Origin: Epilithonimonas caeni DSM 17710
GTDB lineage: Bacteria > Bacteroidota > Bacteroidia > Flavobacteriales > Weeksellaceae
Direction of reading: 5' to 3'
DNA length: 64,000 nucleotides
Assembly (NCBI RefSeq): GCF_000426465.1
Contig: NZ_AUFK01000018.1
Coordinates: forward strand, 62,001-126,000
Part shown: one piece after another, positions 15,980 through 24,644 of the stretch
Layout of the letters: each line of letters starts with the position of its first letter
Numbering within the stretch: position 1 is the first letter of the stretch
The notes under the pieces: generated by a model
What the model was told of the DNA's origin: nothing
The model's database searches: none
Seen by the model: the letters and a program-made list of their open reading frames with translations, nothing else
Position numbers and translations under genes: made by a program

Positions 15980-18619
15980 TTAGTTTTTGATCAATTTTCC
16001 GCTGATCTGTTCTGTGCTATTTTTCAAAGTATAGAAATAAACCCCTGAATTCAAATCTGTTGTAGAAACAACCAATTCTTTCTGTCCAGATTTCTCATTT
16101 GATTTTCTGATATTCTTCACAATCCTTCCGTTGACGTCATATATGGTAAGTACCACATCAGAATTGGACTTCAGAGTATAAGCAATCGTTACCTGTTCAG
16201 AAAAAGGATTTGGATAAACCAAAGTTTTGTTGCCTTTGATATCGTTGACAGCCAAAGTCCCAAAATCAATATTAACGGAAGATTCCGGCATCCAATCGAA
16301 TAAGAATGAAGGATCAGTATCTTTTTTGAAAACATTGGAAATCGTATATGGCAAAGATTCCGGCTGTGTAAGGACCATTCCTCCATTTGCTCTCTGGGCC
16401 AATCTGTCTGGCGTTGCCCCGTCCCCTGTATTTCCATATTCTACGAACGTCACAGGAATCACCCCATTGATAGGTGTTGTCCAACCCGTTGGATTGAGCA
16501 TAGAAGGTGTTTCACATCTGATGAAAGCAGATTTTGGTGTATTTTGCCAAGCTCTTCCAAAGTGGAAGTTACTGATCGTGGTACCGTTAAAATCAGCTGT
16601 TCCAGCAGCAGGAACCGTCAAATTACAATCCAGGAAAACAAACCCGAATTTGGTGGTCGCTTCTGTTGAAGGCGCTGTAACAACACTGTTATTTCGATTG
16701 ATATAAGTTGTACAATGGTCGAAAACCACAGTCTGTCTTCCGAAAATGAAATCTACATTTCCTTCTATGTAAGAATTTTTGAAGTAAGCCCTACCAATAC
16801 TGTTTCCTAAATAAGTGTCCTGATAACCGATAATCCTGCAATCATAGAAAGCCTGACGGTCGCCTTGTGTTTTAAGAGCAACAGCCTGTGTTTGAGAATT
16901 AATTTGTGTATTAGCTGTAGAGTTCATAAAAGTATTGGCAATGGTAATTTTAGAAGCTGTAAAATCACTTCCGAAAATCGCCATCGTTTGAGAAAGTGAT
17001 GTTCCGTAAGCACTTCCTGTATCAGGATTGATGTCGCCGGCAGAAATATTATTGGTAATAACCGTTGTTGCAGCATCATCTCCTATTAAGAATACGTTTG
17101 ATTTTGCAGACAACAGTGTAGGTCGTTCTGTATAAGTCCCAGGTTTGATATGAATGATCCATCTTCCTGTATAATTGTCAGGAACATCATCAAAAGCAGC
17201 CTGAACTGTCGTGTAATTTCCTGAACCATCCTTAGCAATCGTTCTGAGAACATCCGGATCAGTTGCTTTTGTTGTTACCGTCGCCGTACTTCCGTAAGAT
17301 GTCCCTGCTGAATTGGTCGCAAATGTCCTTACGTAATAAAGAGTTGAAGGATCAACACCATAAACGTAGGAAGAAAAAGCCCCTAAACCGGAACCTGTTG
17401 ATACTTTGGTTGCATTTTCGATGCTTGGCGTTGTTTCTGTCTTTGACCAGACAATCCCTCTTTCTGTTATTTCCGCTCCGCCCCAATCGGTAACATTCCC
17501 CGAAACTACAAAAGATTTATTTGTCACCTGGGATTGCGAAGTTGTGGTAACTGTTGGCACAACAATGCTTGCCAAAGTTGTAAAACTGACCTGGGAGCCA
17601 TAAGATGTGCCTGCTGAATTGGTTGCATAGGCACGAACGTAATACGTCGTATTGGGCAATAGACCAGTTAAAGCACTTACATAAGAACCAGAAGTTGCGT
17701 TTTCTGTAGTTTTGGAGTCTGCAATGGTGGGATTCTGATTCGTGCTCCAAACCACACCGCTTTCCGATATTGCTCCACCACCGTTGCTGGAAATAGTTCC
17801 ACCGGTTTTAGCTGTTGTTGTTGAGACAGATGAAACTGCAGTAGTAGAAACCGTTGCCGGATTGGCAACATCACCTTCCATAGTTCCGGAGATCTTCACA
17901 TTCCTAAGTGCAAACTGTTTTCCGGTGGTAGCAGATGCCAGATAAGGATAAAACCTGAGGTAGAACTTCTGGCTTCCCGAAATCACAACAGACGTTGCAA
18001 GCGTTACATCCAATGTTTGTGCTTTGCCACTTGGGGTTAATTGTGTTGCGCTTTTGATCTGGACCCTGTCGGAGAAATCCGCATTCAAACTGTAAAATAC
18101 CTGATAATACATATTACTTGTTCCAGCGCCTCCCACCAAAGCTTCCACTCTATTGATCGTGAAAGTTCCGCCGTTGGTTGCGTTGACATCAAACTGAACA
18201 TATTTGGTTTCATCTATGACGGTTGTACTTCCGGTTCCTGTCCAGCTATTACTGGTTCCATTATATTGATAGAAATCGATGTTGCTATCAACTATTCCGT
18301 CGCCAGTGAAATCAACTTTAGAATTGACCTCAGTTTTCAATACAGCTGTTGGATAGACCAGACCAGACTCCAGATTACCTTCCAAAGATTTGGTCGTAAC
18401 ATCTGCGATCAGCGGCCAGTTGACAGAAGCTGGCGTTGCTTCAAATGGTTTCGAATATTTTTTTGAGGATCGTTTTGTCTGCTCAATTTTATCGATTTTT
18501 GAGAAAGAGGTTTGTGAATGCTCATAAGATGAATCTGAAAAAAAAGAAATACTTTTTCCGATTCCAAAAATCATCAGAGCACTGCAAAGTGCAATTGGGA
18601 AGATCAGATTTTTTTTCAT
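15980..18619 (-). CDS. Multidomain CE8 pectinesterase with FN3-like repeats and T9SS tail
   Basis: Removes methyl esters from homogalacturonan outside the cell. The 879-residue product has an N-terminal signal/anchor, a beta-sandwich region with dockerin-like VDFTGDGIVDSNIDFY (about 90-250), two tandem FN3-like repeats (about 255-350 and 355-450; NTTYYVRAYATNSAGTSYGS), a CE8 beta-helix (about 459-790; GYQDTYLG, GNVDFIFG) and a T9SS sorting domain (about 797-879; VYPNPF). The usual LGRPW motif is FGRAW. The catalytic Asp pair and Arg are retained. It follows the PL1 gene by 47 nt. No operator was found upstream. Confidence 0.92.
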   Translation of the reverse strand: MKKNLIFPIALCSALMIFGIGKSISFFSDSSYEHSQTSFSKIDKIEQTKRSSKKYSKPFEATPASVNWPLIADVTTKSLEGNLESGLVYPTAVLKTEVNSKVDFTGDGIVDSNIDFYQYNGTSNSWTGTGSTTVIDETKYVQFDVNATNGGTFTINRVEALVGGAGTSNMYYQVFYSLNADFSDRVQIKSATQLTPSGKAQTLDVTLATSVVISGSQKFYLRFYPYLASATTGKQFALRNVKISGTMEGDVANPATVSTTAVSSVSTTTAKTGGTISSNGGGAISESGVVWSTNQNPTIADSKTTENATSGSYVSALTGLLPNTTYYVRAYATNSAGTSYGSQVSFTTLASIVVPTVTTTSQSQVTNKSFVVSGNVTDWGGAEITERGIVWSKTETTPSIENATKVSTGSGLGAFSSYVYGVDPSTLYYVRTFATNSAGTSYGSTATVTTKATDPDVLRTIAKDGSGNYTTVQAAFDDVPDNYTGRWIIHIKPGTYTERPTLLSAKSNVFLIGDDAATTVITNNISAGDINPDTGSAYGTSLSQTMAIFGSDFTASKITIANTFMNSTANTQINSQTQAVALKTQGDRQAFYDCRIIGYQDTYLGNSIGRAYFKNSYIEGNVDFIFGRQTVVFDHCTTYINRNNSVVTAPSTEATTKFGFVFLDCNLTVPAAGTADFNGTTISNFHFGRAWQNTPKSAFIRCETPSMLNPTGWTTPINGVIPVTFVEYGNTGDGATPDRLAQRANGGMVLTQPESLPYTISNVFKKDTDPSFLFDWMPESSVNIDFGTLAVNDIKGNKTLVYPNPFSEQVTIAYTLKSNSDVVLTIYDVNGRIVKNIRKSNEKSGQKELVVSTTDLNSGVYFYTLKNSTEQISGKLIKN

Positions 18620-18666
18620 GGGTAATTTATTAATTAATTGTTCGTGAAATGATTTTATCTTAAAGT

Positions 18667-19974
18667 TTACTTGATGATCACTTTTTGGATATAGGAATCA
18701 TCTTCGGTTTTAACTTCAAAAAGTTTAACACCTTTGCCTAATTTTTCCAGGGGAATAGAATTAATGGTATTATTTCCCTTTGTTAAAGTTCCTTTGTAAA
18801 TAACTCCTTCCGACTTGCCCGAAAAATCGGTGACATTAATTGTTACAGGTCTGTTATTGGAATTGGAGAAAATTTTTAAAGCAATATTTCCGGAAGCTGG
18901 ATTGGGATAAAAAGAAGCATTAGAAATACTTTTTGAAACCGTTTCTTTAGTTCCTAAAAAAAGACAGTCCGTCGGTTGTAAAAGTACAGCTCCCGCCCCT
19001 GCCATTACAGTTTGTTTCACATCCTGAGAAGGAATTTTGGTTAATGAATAAGGTGGCGTGAATGCCGTTCCGGAGCCAACCGCCGTGCCGGAAGTTCCAA
19101 CAAATGTATTATCAACGGATTGCGCCGCTGTGAAATTCCCGGTTTCTAACCTGATCGGGTTTTTCACACCATCGAAATAATTGCCCTCAATTAACAAATC
19201 CGCTTTGTACCCTGCATAGATGCAGTAATTGCTGACAGAACTACTGAAGTAATTATTCACCAGATGTACTTTTCCATACCTCACTCTCGGCATTCTTTCT
19301 CGCACTCCGTTTGCCCACCAGCAATATTGCATTGTGATCCTCAGCTTTCCATCGTCCTGCGTATCACTGTCAGATGACCCGAAAAGGTTTGAGAATCTAT
19401 GGTCGTTGCTTCCTCCGGAGCCTCCTGCAATTGGCGGTTTCAGATATTCGAATTTTGTCCACGTTATCGATATCAGATCAGAAGCATTTTTGATATCAAG
19501 ATTGCCATCCAATGCATCCTGAAAAGTGCAATGGTCTACCCAGACATTGGTGCAATTATCTATCGTCATATTATCGTTACCATCTACGTCATAGGCACCA
19601 GGCCCTTCAAACGTAAGGTTTTTGATAAGGATATTAGAACTGTTTTTCAAAGTTAAAATTCCCGAACCTCCGGCTGTAAGGTCGGTTGAAATCAATCTTG
19701 CCCCGGCCAATCCTATGATAGATTTGTTCGTTTGGTTATTAAGTGTCAGTCTTCCCGCACTAGGAAAAGTGATTTGTCCGGAAACATGGATCACTTTTAC
19801 CGATGCAGTATTGACAGCAGTTCTTAGTTCTGCATAGGTTGTAACAACTGTTGGCGTCGTGTTCCCTCCCCCAGTCACACCATTTGTGGAAGCCCATCCG
19901 GAAACAGGACATTGTGCCTTGACCTCAAGGCTTGTAGCAATAGCAAAAAAAGCTAATAAAAGTATCTTTTTCAT
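18667..19974 (-). CDS. PL1 pectate lyase with T9SS tail
   Basis: Cleaves polygalacturonate by beta-elimination, producing unsaturated ends. The 435-residue product has a signal peptide (to about residue 20), a PL1 beta-helix with WVDHCTF (145-151), Ca2+-site acids (GNLDIKNASD, 158-167) and the catalytic-Arg motif RMPRVR (227-232), then a T9SS sorting domain (YPNPASGNIALK). Probably cotranscribed with the downstream CE8 gene, so one transcript supplies both a lyase and its de-esterifying partner. Confidence 0.95.
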   Translation of the reverse strand: MKKILLLAFFAIATSLEVKAQCPVSGWASTNGVTGGGNTTPTVVTTYAELRTAVNTASVKVIHVSGQITFPSAGRLTLNNQTNKSIIGLAGARLISTDLTAGGSGILTLKNSSNILIKNLTFEGPGAYDVDGNDNMTIDNCTNVWVDHCTFQDALDGNLDIKNASDLISITWTKFEYLKPPIAGGSGGSNDHRFSNLFGSSDSDTQDDGKLRITMQYCWWANGVRERMPRVRYGKVHLVNNYFSSSVSNYCIYAGYKADLLIEGNYFDGVKNPIRLETGNFTAAQSVDNTFVGTSGTAVGSGTAFTPPYSLTKIPSQDVKQTVMAGAGAVLLQPTDCLFLGTKETVSKSISNASFYPNPASGNIALKIFSNSNNRPVTINVTDFSGKSEGVIYKGTLTKGNNTINSIPLEKLGKGVKLFEVKTEDDSYIQKVIIK

Positions 19975-20083
19975 GATGTCGTAATCATTAAGTATGTTGA
20001 AATTTAGATCTTAGAAATCGCCCAATAAATCATAACAACCTGATTAAAAGTCCAATTGACAGTATGTTAAATTTTAAATCGGG

Positions 20084-20123
20084 TAAAAAAAAGGTTTAAT
20101 GAAAGCAAGTTTCATCAAACCTT
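20084..20123 (-). terminator. Terminator after small secreted paralogue A
   Basis: On the minus strand AAGGTTTGATGAAA-CTTGC-TTTCATTAAACCTT is followed by a T-run. It is 66 nt after the stop at 20189. Confidence 0.85.
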
Positions 20124-20188
20124 GATTAATGAAAAATTTATTATCTATAAATTTTATTGATTCTAGTTTAACTGATATATCCCGGTTC

Positions 20189-20965
20189 TTATTGGATTAG
20201 AACTTTCACAGATTTCACACCTGCTTCAGATTTAAGATTCACGATATAAACACCTTTAGTATTTACTTCAAAGTTTGTATCTGCAGAAACCTTAGCTGTT
20301 TTAACCAAAGATCCTGTTGCAGAATAAACATTCACTTCAGTGTTCTTAGCTTCAAGGTTCGATACATGGATCTTGTTCCCTATAGAATAAGCCGTAGCTT
20401 TCATATTCTTCTTCACATCATTCACACCAAGAACAGTTGTCCCGACGTTGGTCGCAGTGATCTTGTAAAGATTCAGCGATTGATCTCCGTAGATGTAAAT
20501 ATCCCTTGCAGGTCCTACATAATCATAAGTGTAGATAATACCGTCTGAAGAGTTAGAATAAGTTTTAGAGGTCAAGACCGCAGTTCCTGTTCCAATGTAT
20601 AAAGTACGGTCTCCGCCGCCGCCGTTTTTGTACCAGATAGTAATGGATGAGTTACCATTTGTTTTAAAGTATATGTAACGTTGCGTTGGCGTAGTATTAA
20701 CTCCTGTTGAGGTAAAACCACCACCGTTCAATTTGAAACGCTTTGATGCAGCATAACCATCGGAAAAATTAGCCGTGTTAGCTTCTACAGCTCCAAAGTT
20801 CACCACCGTTTCCGGTCCTGGGACCATGGCAAGATTATTTTTCACGGTACTTGTTGTCACCCCTGAAACAACATCCCAAGAAGAGAAGTCCCAAGTCGTT
20901 TGTGCTTTGAAATTGCTCACAGTTGCAACAACAGAAAAAGCTAAAAGAAGTAATGTTTTTTTCAT
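20189..20965 (-). CDS. Small T9SS-secreted protein, putative pectin-binding module (paralogue A)
   Basis: A 258-residue protein: signal peptide (to about residue 21), one predicted all-beta module (about 23-175; TWDFSSWDV, DGYAASKRFKLNGGG, GGGGDRTLYIGTG, YTYDYVGPARDIYIYG, LNLYKITAT) and a T9SS sorting domain (about 190-258). I do not recognise a named family. The same motif order occurs in paralogue B and, more weakly, near residues 655-770 of the PL1 protein at 31746-34307, so carbohydrate binding is the inferred role. It has its own promoter and two LacI-type operators. Confidence 0.75.
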   Translation of the reverse strand: MKKTLLLLAFSVVATVSNFKAQTTWDFSSWDVVSGVTTSTVKNNLAMVPGPETVVNFGAVEANTANFSDGYAASKRFKLNGGGFTSTGVNTTPTQRYIYFKTNGNSSITIWYKNGGGGDRTLYIGTGTAVLTSKTYSNSSDGIIYTYDYVGPARDIYIYGDQSLNLYKITATNVGTTVLGVNDVKKNMKATAYSIGNKIHVSNLEAKNTEVNVYSATGSLVKTAKVSADTNFEVNTKGVYIVNLKSEAGVKSVKVLIQ

Positions 20966-21002
20966 GATAAAGTAATTTATTAATTGTTTGTTTAAATTTC
21001 AA

Positions 21003-21016
21003 TGCAATCGATTACA
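21003..21016. promoter_or_regulatory. LacI-type operator, proximal, paralogue A
   Basis: TGCAATCGATTACA, 13/14 to the perfect palindrome. It lies 37 nt before the start at 20965 and 26 nt downstream of the -7 box, so a bound repressor would block elongation or promoter escape. Confidence 0.8.
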
Positions 21017-21042
21017 CAATTTTGTGTAACTTTTCTATGGTT

Positions 21043-21070
21043 CTAATATAAAATTATTATTCAATTCCAA
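21043..21070 (-). promoter_or_regulatory. Promoter of paralogue A
   Basis: Minus-strand TTG (21068-21070), 17-nt spacer and TATATTAG (21043-21050) fit the Bacteroidetes promoter consensus with one mismatch. The 20 bases 21039-21058 are identical to those at 22308-22327 in front of paralogue B. Confidence 0.65.
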
Positions 21071-21209
21071 GATATTTTTTTTTAATTTAATGTTAATTAA
21101 CTTTAACATTAATGAAATATCCTTTATTAATAATGGTTCTAGGAATATTATACTTTCAGTTTTAGAAATAGATGGGGCAATAAAAATCAATTTTAAATAA
21201 AATTTTCAA

Positions 21210-21223
21210 TGCAATCGATTGTT
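21210..21223. promoter_or_regulatory. LacI-type operator, distal, paralogue A
   Basis: TGCAATCGATTGTT (12/14 match), 207 bp from the proximal operator at 21003 and between the two paralogues. The rest of the 476-nt gap 20966-21442 is AT-rich with the promoter and the terminator of paralogue B. Confidence 0.7.
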
Positions 21224-21366
21224 TTAAATTTACCAAAATCATAACTGATCTGACCAAAAAACGAGATTTCAAAAAAAATGTCTATCATAATTACAACCTC
21301 GCTAACCCTTAAAATTTTAAACGAACAAACAGAAATGATCATCTCGAATCATTAAGCGCAATTAAA

Positions 21367-21402
21367 TAAAAAAGCCCGATAAACTATTGTTCATCAGGCT
21401 TA
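21367..21402 (-). terminator. Terminator after small secreted paralogue B
   Basis: Minus-strand AGCCTGAT and ATCGGGCT form a stem around a 12-nt loop and are followed by a T-run. It is 41 nt after the stop at 21443. Confidence 0.8.
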
Positions 21403-21442
21403 TTCAAAAAATTAATATGAAAAAAATTACTACTTACACGTT

Positions 21443-22234
21443 CTATCTTAGCAGCACCTTGACTGATCTTTCTCCAACATCGGTTTTTAGATTAATGAAA
21501 TAAACACCTCTCCCATTAATCTCAAAATCTGTATCAGCAGAAGTTCTTAAGGACTTAACGAGCATGCCATTGGCAGAATAAACATTCACCATTGTGTTTT
21601 TTGAGGCAAGATCTTTTACATAAATTTTGTTGCCAACTGAAAAAGCATTAGCTTTTATCTCTGACGTTGTTTCTCCCACCGCCAGGGTAGAATTGTCCGT
21701 ATATTCTATTTTATACAGACTATTATCCCCACCTCCGGTAGATACTATTACATTTCCCGCAGCACCTGTATATGTATATGAAATAATGGCAATATCCGAA
21801 GTTCCGTTGCCCGCAAAAGTTGTCGAACTTAAAACCTTTCCTGTGCCATCAGAGATCAAGATTGACCTGCCAGCACCACCACCTCTCGCCCATAATCTAA
21901 TCACAGCATTTCCAGCCACAGCAAACTGCGTGTACCTCCTTGTAGGCATGGAAGTAGCTCCAACAGCCGGATTGGTAGAACCACCATAGCTATTACCCCC
22001 AAACTGCAAACGTTGTGTCGGAGCATATCCATCACCGAACGTCGCAAGACTATTGGTAGCTATTGTAAGATTGCTTCCACCTGTAACAAATGACAATCCG
22101 TCTATTGTCGTATCAGTTGAAATTGCACCTGCAGCAAATTTCGCAGTATCGCTAAAATCCCAAGTCTTTGACTGTGCACTAAGATTTGCTACAGAAATGC
22201 CTGCAAATATTAAAGAAAATAATAGTTTTTTCAT
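21443..22234 (-). CDS. Small T9SS-secreted protein, putative pectin-binding module (paralogue B)
   Basis: A 263-residue paralogue of the 20189-20965 protein: signal peptide, beta module (KTWDFSDTAKF, DGYAPTQRLQFGGNS, GGAGRSILISDGTGKVL, ISYTYTGAAGNVIVSTGG, NSLYKIEYT) and a closely similar sorting domain (NVYSANGMLVKSLRTSADTD). The leader and promoter are also duplicated (same 20-nt promoter core, same operator spacing), so the pair arose by duplication of a whole transcription unit. Function unknown; pectin or oligosaccharide binding is inferred from context and from the module in the neighbouring PL1 protein. Confidence 0.75.
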   Translation of the reverse strand: MKKLLFSLIFAGISVANLSAQSKTWDFSDTAKFAAGAISTDTTIDGLSFVTGGSNLTIATNSLATFGDGYAPTQRLQFGGNSYGGSTNPAVGATSMPTRRYTQFAVAGNAVIRLWARGGGAGRSILISDGTGKVLSSTTFAGNGTSDIAIISYTYTGAAGNVIVSTGGGDNSLYKIEYTDNSTLAVGETTSEIKANAFSVGNKIYVKDLASKNTMVNVYSANGMLVKSLRTSADTDFEINGRGVYFINLKTDVGERSVKVLLR

Positions 22235-22271
22235 GATAAGTAATTTATTAATCGTTTATTTAATTTCATTA

Positions 22272-22285
22272 TGCAATCGATTACA
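22272..22285. promoter_or_regulatory. LacI-type operator, proximal, paralogue B
   Basis: TGCAATCGATTACA, identical to the site at 21003. It lies 37 nt before the start at 22234 and 26 nt downstream of the -7 box. Confidence 0.8.
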
Positions 22286-22311
22286 CAAATTTTTGTAATA
22301 AATCGACGGTT

Positions 22312-22341
22312 CTAATATAAAATTATTTCTAATTCGTGCAA
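22312..22341 (-). promoter_or_regulatory. Promoter of paralogue B
   Basis: Minus-strand TTG (22339-22341), 19-nt spacer, TATATTAG (22312-22319). Same -7 box as paralogue A. Confidence 0.65.
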
Positions 22342-22501
22342 TATTTTTGTGAAAATTTCCTAATTTAAATATTAATTTTGATTAACATTCAATTTAATTT
22401 TCCTTTATTTAAAGACTACATGAATTAAATACATGTTTAAATAAATTTTTAATTAAATAAAATCATTTTGAGAAAATGCAAATAATACAGTTCAAAACCT
22501 A

Positions 22502-22515
22502 AGCAATCGATTGCA
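22502..22515. promoter_or_regulatory. LacI-type operator, distal, paralogue B
   Basis: AGCAATCGATTGCA (13/14 match), 230 bp from the proximal operator at 22272 and just after the hairpin 22521-22558 that ends the CE8/esterase transcript. The remainder of the 353-nt gap 22235-22587 is AT-rich without a recognisable gene. Confidence 0.75.
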
Positions 22516-22520
22516 TAATA

Positions 22521-22558
22521 ATTCCCAAAATCTAAACTAAAAAGTCAATTTTGGGAAT
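22521..22558 (-). terminator. Hairpin after CE8 pectinesterase gene
   Basis: ATTCCCAAAAT and ATTTTGGGAAT form an 11-bp stem around a 16-nt loop, 29 nt after the stop at 22588. It lacks a strong T-run on the minus strand, so it may be a weak terminator or a 3'-end stabiliser. Confidence 0.6.
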
Positions 22559-22587
22559 TTTTGGAAATTATAATTTGTGCAACAATT

Positions 22588-23559
22588 TTATGGAATCCAA
22601 TTATTAGCTTTTTGAAAAATCTTTTTGATCGTATAATTCTTCAATTCTTTTTTGGAAAGCTGATGAGACCACTCTACTCTTTTGTCTGGATTTGAACCGT
22701 TTCCTTTGCTTCCAAACTCTGCATAGAAAGTGGTCTTTTCTTTATCTGGAAACATTTTATCACCTTTCCACGGATTCCAACCTTTTGGCAAAATATGGCT
22801 TTCCATAGTTGTATTAATGAAAACAGTCTTCGCAAACGGTCGCCACGGTCGCCCGAGATAGACTTTGCTAACACCTTCTTTTGCTGTTAAATGACAATCA
22901 ATAAAAACAAAACCGTATGGATTATCCCTGCTTGTTGCAGCCGCTGTGATGTAAGAATTGGCTAAGCTTTTGACTTCACAATTCTTGAAAACCACAGTCG
23001 CCTGCCCGAAAATAAAATCCGTAGTGCCTTCTATATAACAGTTTTCATAATATTGCCTACTGTGGTCAGTCGCTGTATAAAGCGTATCCTGGCAACCCAA
23101 AATTTTAGAATTCTTCATCACAAACCGGTCGCCTTCCACATGAAGCGCAACAGCTTGACCCTGATTACAAGACGAATTTTTGATGGTCAAATTTGAAATC
23201 TTAATATTATCGCCTGCAACCAAAAATGTATAAGAATTAAAGGTATTGAGTTTCTCATTGGTCAAAGGATTCGGTTTTCCGGAAAAATCGTCATTGGTGA
23301 TGATTGTGTTGTCTTTGTTCTCGCCTTCAATGGTGATCCGATGTTTTGAAGAAGGAATCACCACTTTTTCATTGTAAATTCCTGATTTGATTTTAATTAA
23401 AGCTTCAGCCGGACCTAAATCCCGAATCGAATTAATCGCACTCTGAATCGTCGTGAAATCTCCGGAACCATCCTTTGCCACCGTAATTGTGATGTAAGGC
23501 GATTGAGCAAAATTCAAAATCACGCATAAAAAACTTAGAAATAAAAAACGCTTTTTCAT
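22588..23559 (-). CDS. CE8 pectinesterase
   Basis: A 323-residue secreted single-domain pectin methylesterase. It has a signal peptide to about residue 19, TVAKDGSGDFTTIQ at the beta-helix start, and active-site residues Q135 (GQAVAL), Q157-D158 (CQDTLY), D181 (TDFIFG) and R237 (LGRPW). It has no sorting tail, so it is probably periplasmic and acts on imported oligomers. It lies 4 nt after the esterase gene at 23564-24508, forming a tight de-esterification pair. Confidence 0.95.
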   Translation of the reverse strand: MKKRFLFLSFLCVILNFAQSPYITITVAKDGSGDFTTIQSAINSIRDLGPAEALIKIKSGIYNEKVVIPSSKHRITIEGENKDNTIITNDDFSGKPNPLTNEKLNTFNSYTFLVAGDNIKISNLTIKNSSCNQGQAVALHVEGDRFVMKNSKILGCQDTLYTATDHSRQYYENCYIEGTTDFIFGQATVVFKNCEVKSLANSYITAAATSRDNPYGFVFIDCHLTAKEGVSKVYLGRPWRPFAKTVFINTTMESHILPKGWNPWKGDKMFPDKEKTTFYAEFGSKGNGSNPDKRVEWSHQLSKKELKNYTIKKIFQKANNWIP

Positions 23560-23563
23560 TGAA

Positions 23564-24508
23564 TCAATTTTTCAAAACTTTATCCAGAAAATCTACAGTA
23601 TATCTCAAAGTCTCATCAAACCAAGGTTGGACCAACCAGAATGAGTGAGGAGAATCTTTGATTTCGTGAAATTCCGTCGGGATATTATAACTTTTTAATA
23701 ATTTCATCATATCATTTCTCCCGGCGTGAAATCTCGGTTGAGAACTATTTATAAATAATGTTGGCGGCGTACGTTTCCCAACATACTCCAAAGGCGAAGC
23801 TTCTTTCCATATTTGAAAATCCTGAACCTTCGTAGCTCCAAGCCAGTAGGCGGCATAAGTTCCTTCCTCAGATTCCGGATGAATAAAAGATACGATTCCA
23901 TCAATGTTTACAATCGCCTGAACCTTCTTTTTGACGCCAACCAAAGTTGCCAGTTGCGCGCCTGCAGAATTTCCACCCAATGCAATTTTCTTTTTATTAA
24001 GAGAGAGATCTTTATGTTGTTTTTTCAAAAATTTTAAAGCATCTTCGATATCTTCGACTGCTGCAGGATATTTGGCGTCATCACTCAAACTATAATTGAC
24101 TGCCATCGCCACATAACCTTTTGAAGCTAATCCCTGAGCGATAAATTTCTCATTTTCCTTACTTCCGGAAATCCAACCGCCGCCGTGAACCAGAATAATT
24201 CCGGGATATTTCTGAGTCGAATCTTTAGGATAATAAATATCTGCTAAAAGTGATTTTCCGTTTCTTGTTTTATATAGAATATCTTTTTTGACTTTGATGT
24301 TTTTCGGAAATTCCAGATCCAAAGGCTGGATGAAGGTATATTTCTTTTTCAGTTTTTCGTAAGTTGTTTCAATGGTGTAAGGCTGTGCTTTTGGTCTTTC
24401 GATTTCCTGAGAAAAAAACTTAGAAATCGAAATCAAAACAATAGAAAAACGGATGAAAATCTTCCGCAGGTGACTATTGTGATTCAAGTTAACTTTGGTT
24501 GGCTTCAT
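23564..24508 (-). CDS. Alpha/beta-hydrolase esterase (putative pectin deacetylase)
   Basis: A 314-residue exported hydrolase of the hormone-sensitive-lipase/BD-FAE type. It has the oxyanion motif HGGGW (108-112), nucleophile Ser181 in GGNSAG, and C-terminal Asp/His in the GRND and DSPHSFW regions. In pectin loci such enzymes remove acetyl groups from galacturonate. The substrate here is inferred from its coupling (4 nt) to a CE8 pectinesterase. It could also act on feruloyl or other esters. Confidence 0.85.
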   Translation of the reverse strand: MKPTKVNLNHNSHLRKIFIRFSIVLISISKFFSQEIERPKAQPYTIETTYEKLKKKYTFIQPLDLEFPKNIKVKKDILYKTRNGKSLLADIYYPKDSTQKYPGIILVHGGGWISGSKENEKFIAQGLASKGYVAMAVNYSLSDDAKYPAAVEDIEDALKFLKKQHKDLSLNKKKIALGGNSAGAQLATLVGVKKKVQAIVNIDGIVSFIHPESEEGTYAAYWLGATKVQDFQIWKEASPLEYVGKRTPPTLFINSSQPRFHAGRNDMMKLLKSYNIPTEFHEIKDSPHSFWLVQPWFDETLRYTVDFLDKVLKN

Positions 24509-24592
24509 CCGTTTTAAGAAAAAATATAAGAAAAATTATTTGTTTAAAGTCGTTTCAAGTTATTTTTAGAAAGAATGAAATTTAAAGAAAAG

Positions 24593-24636
24593 TTCTCGAT
24601 ACATTTTTCTTCATTCCATTTCGAAAAATACTCGAA
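24593..24636. repeat. REP-like palindrome (TTCTCGATACATTTTTC family)
   Basis: TTCTCGATACATTTTTC pairs imperfectly with GAAAAATACTCGAA across a 13-nt loop, in the gap between the GH28 and esterase genes. It looks like a dispersed intergenic palindrome. Confidence 0.6.
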
Positions 24637-24644
24637 CTGACGAG

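Noticed and set aside
24593-24643. Possible CRISPR-like repeat spacing among the intergenic palindromes
   Set aside because: Copies are dispersed singly between genes, not in regular tandem arrays, and no cas genes are present.
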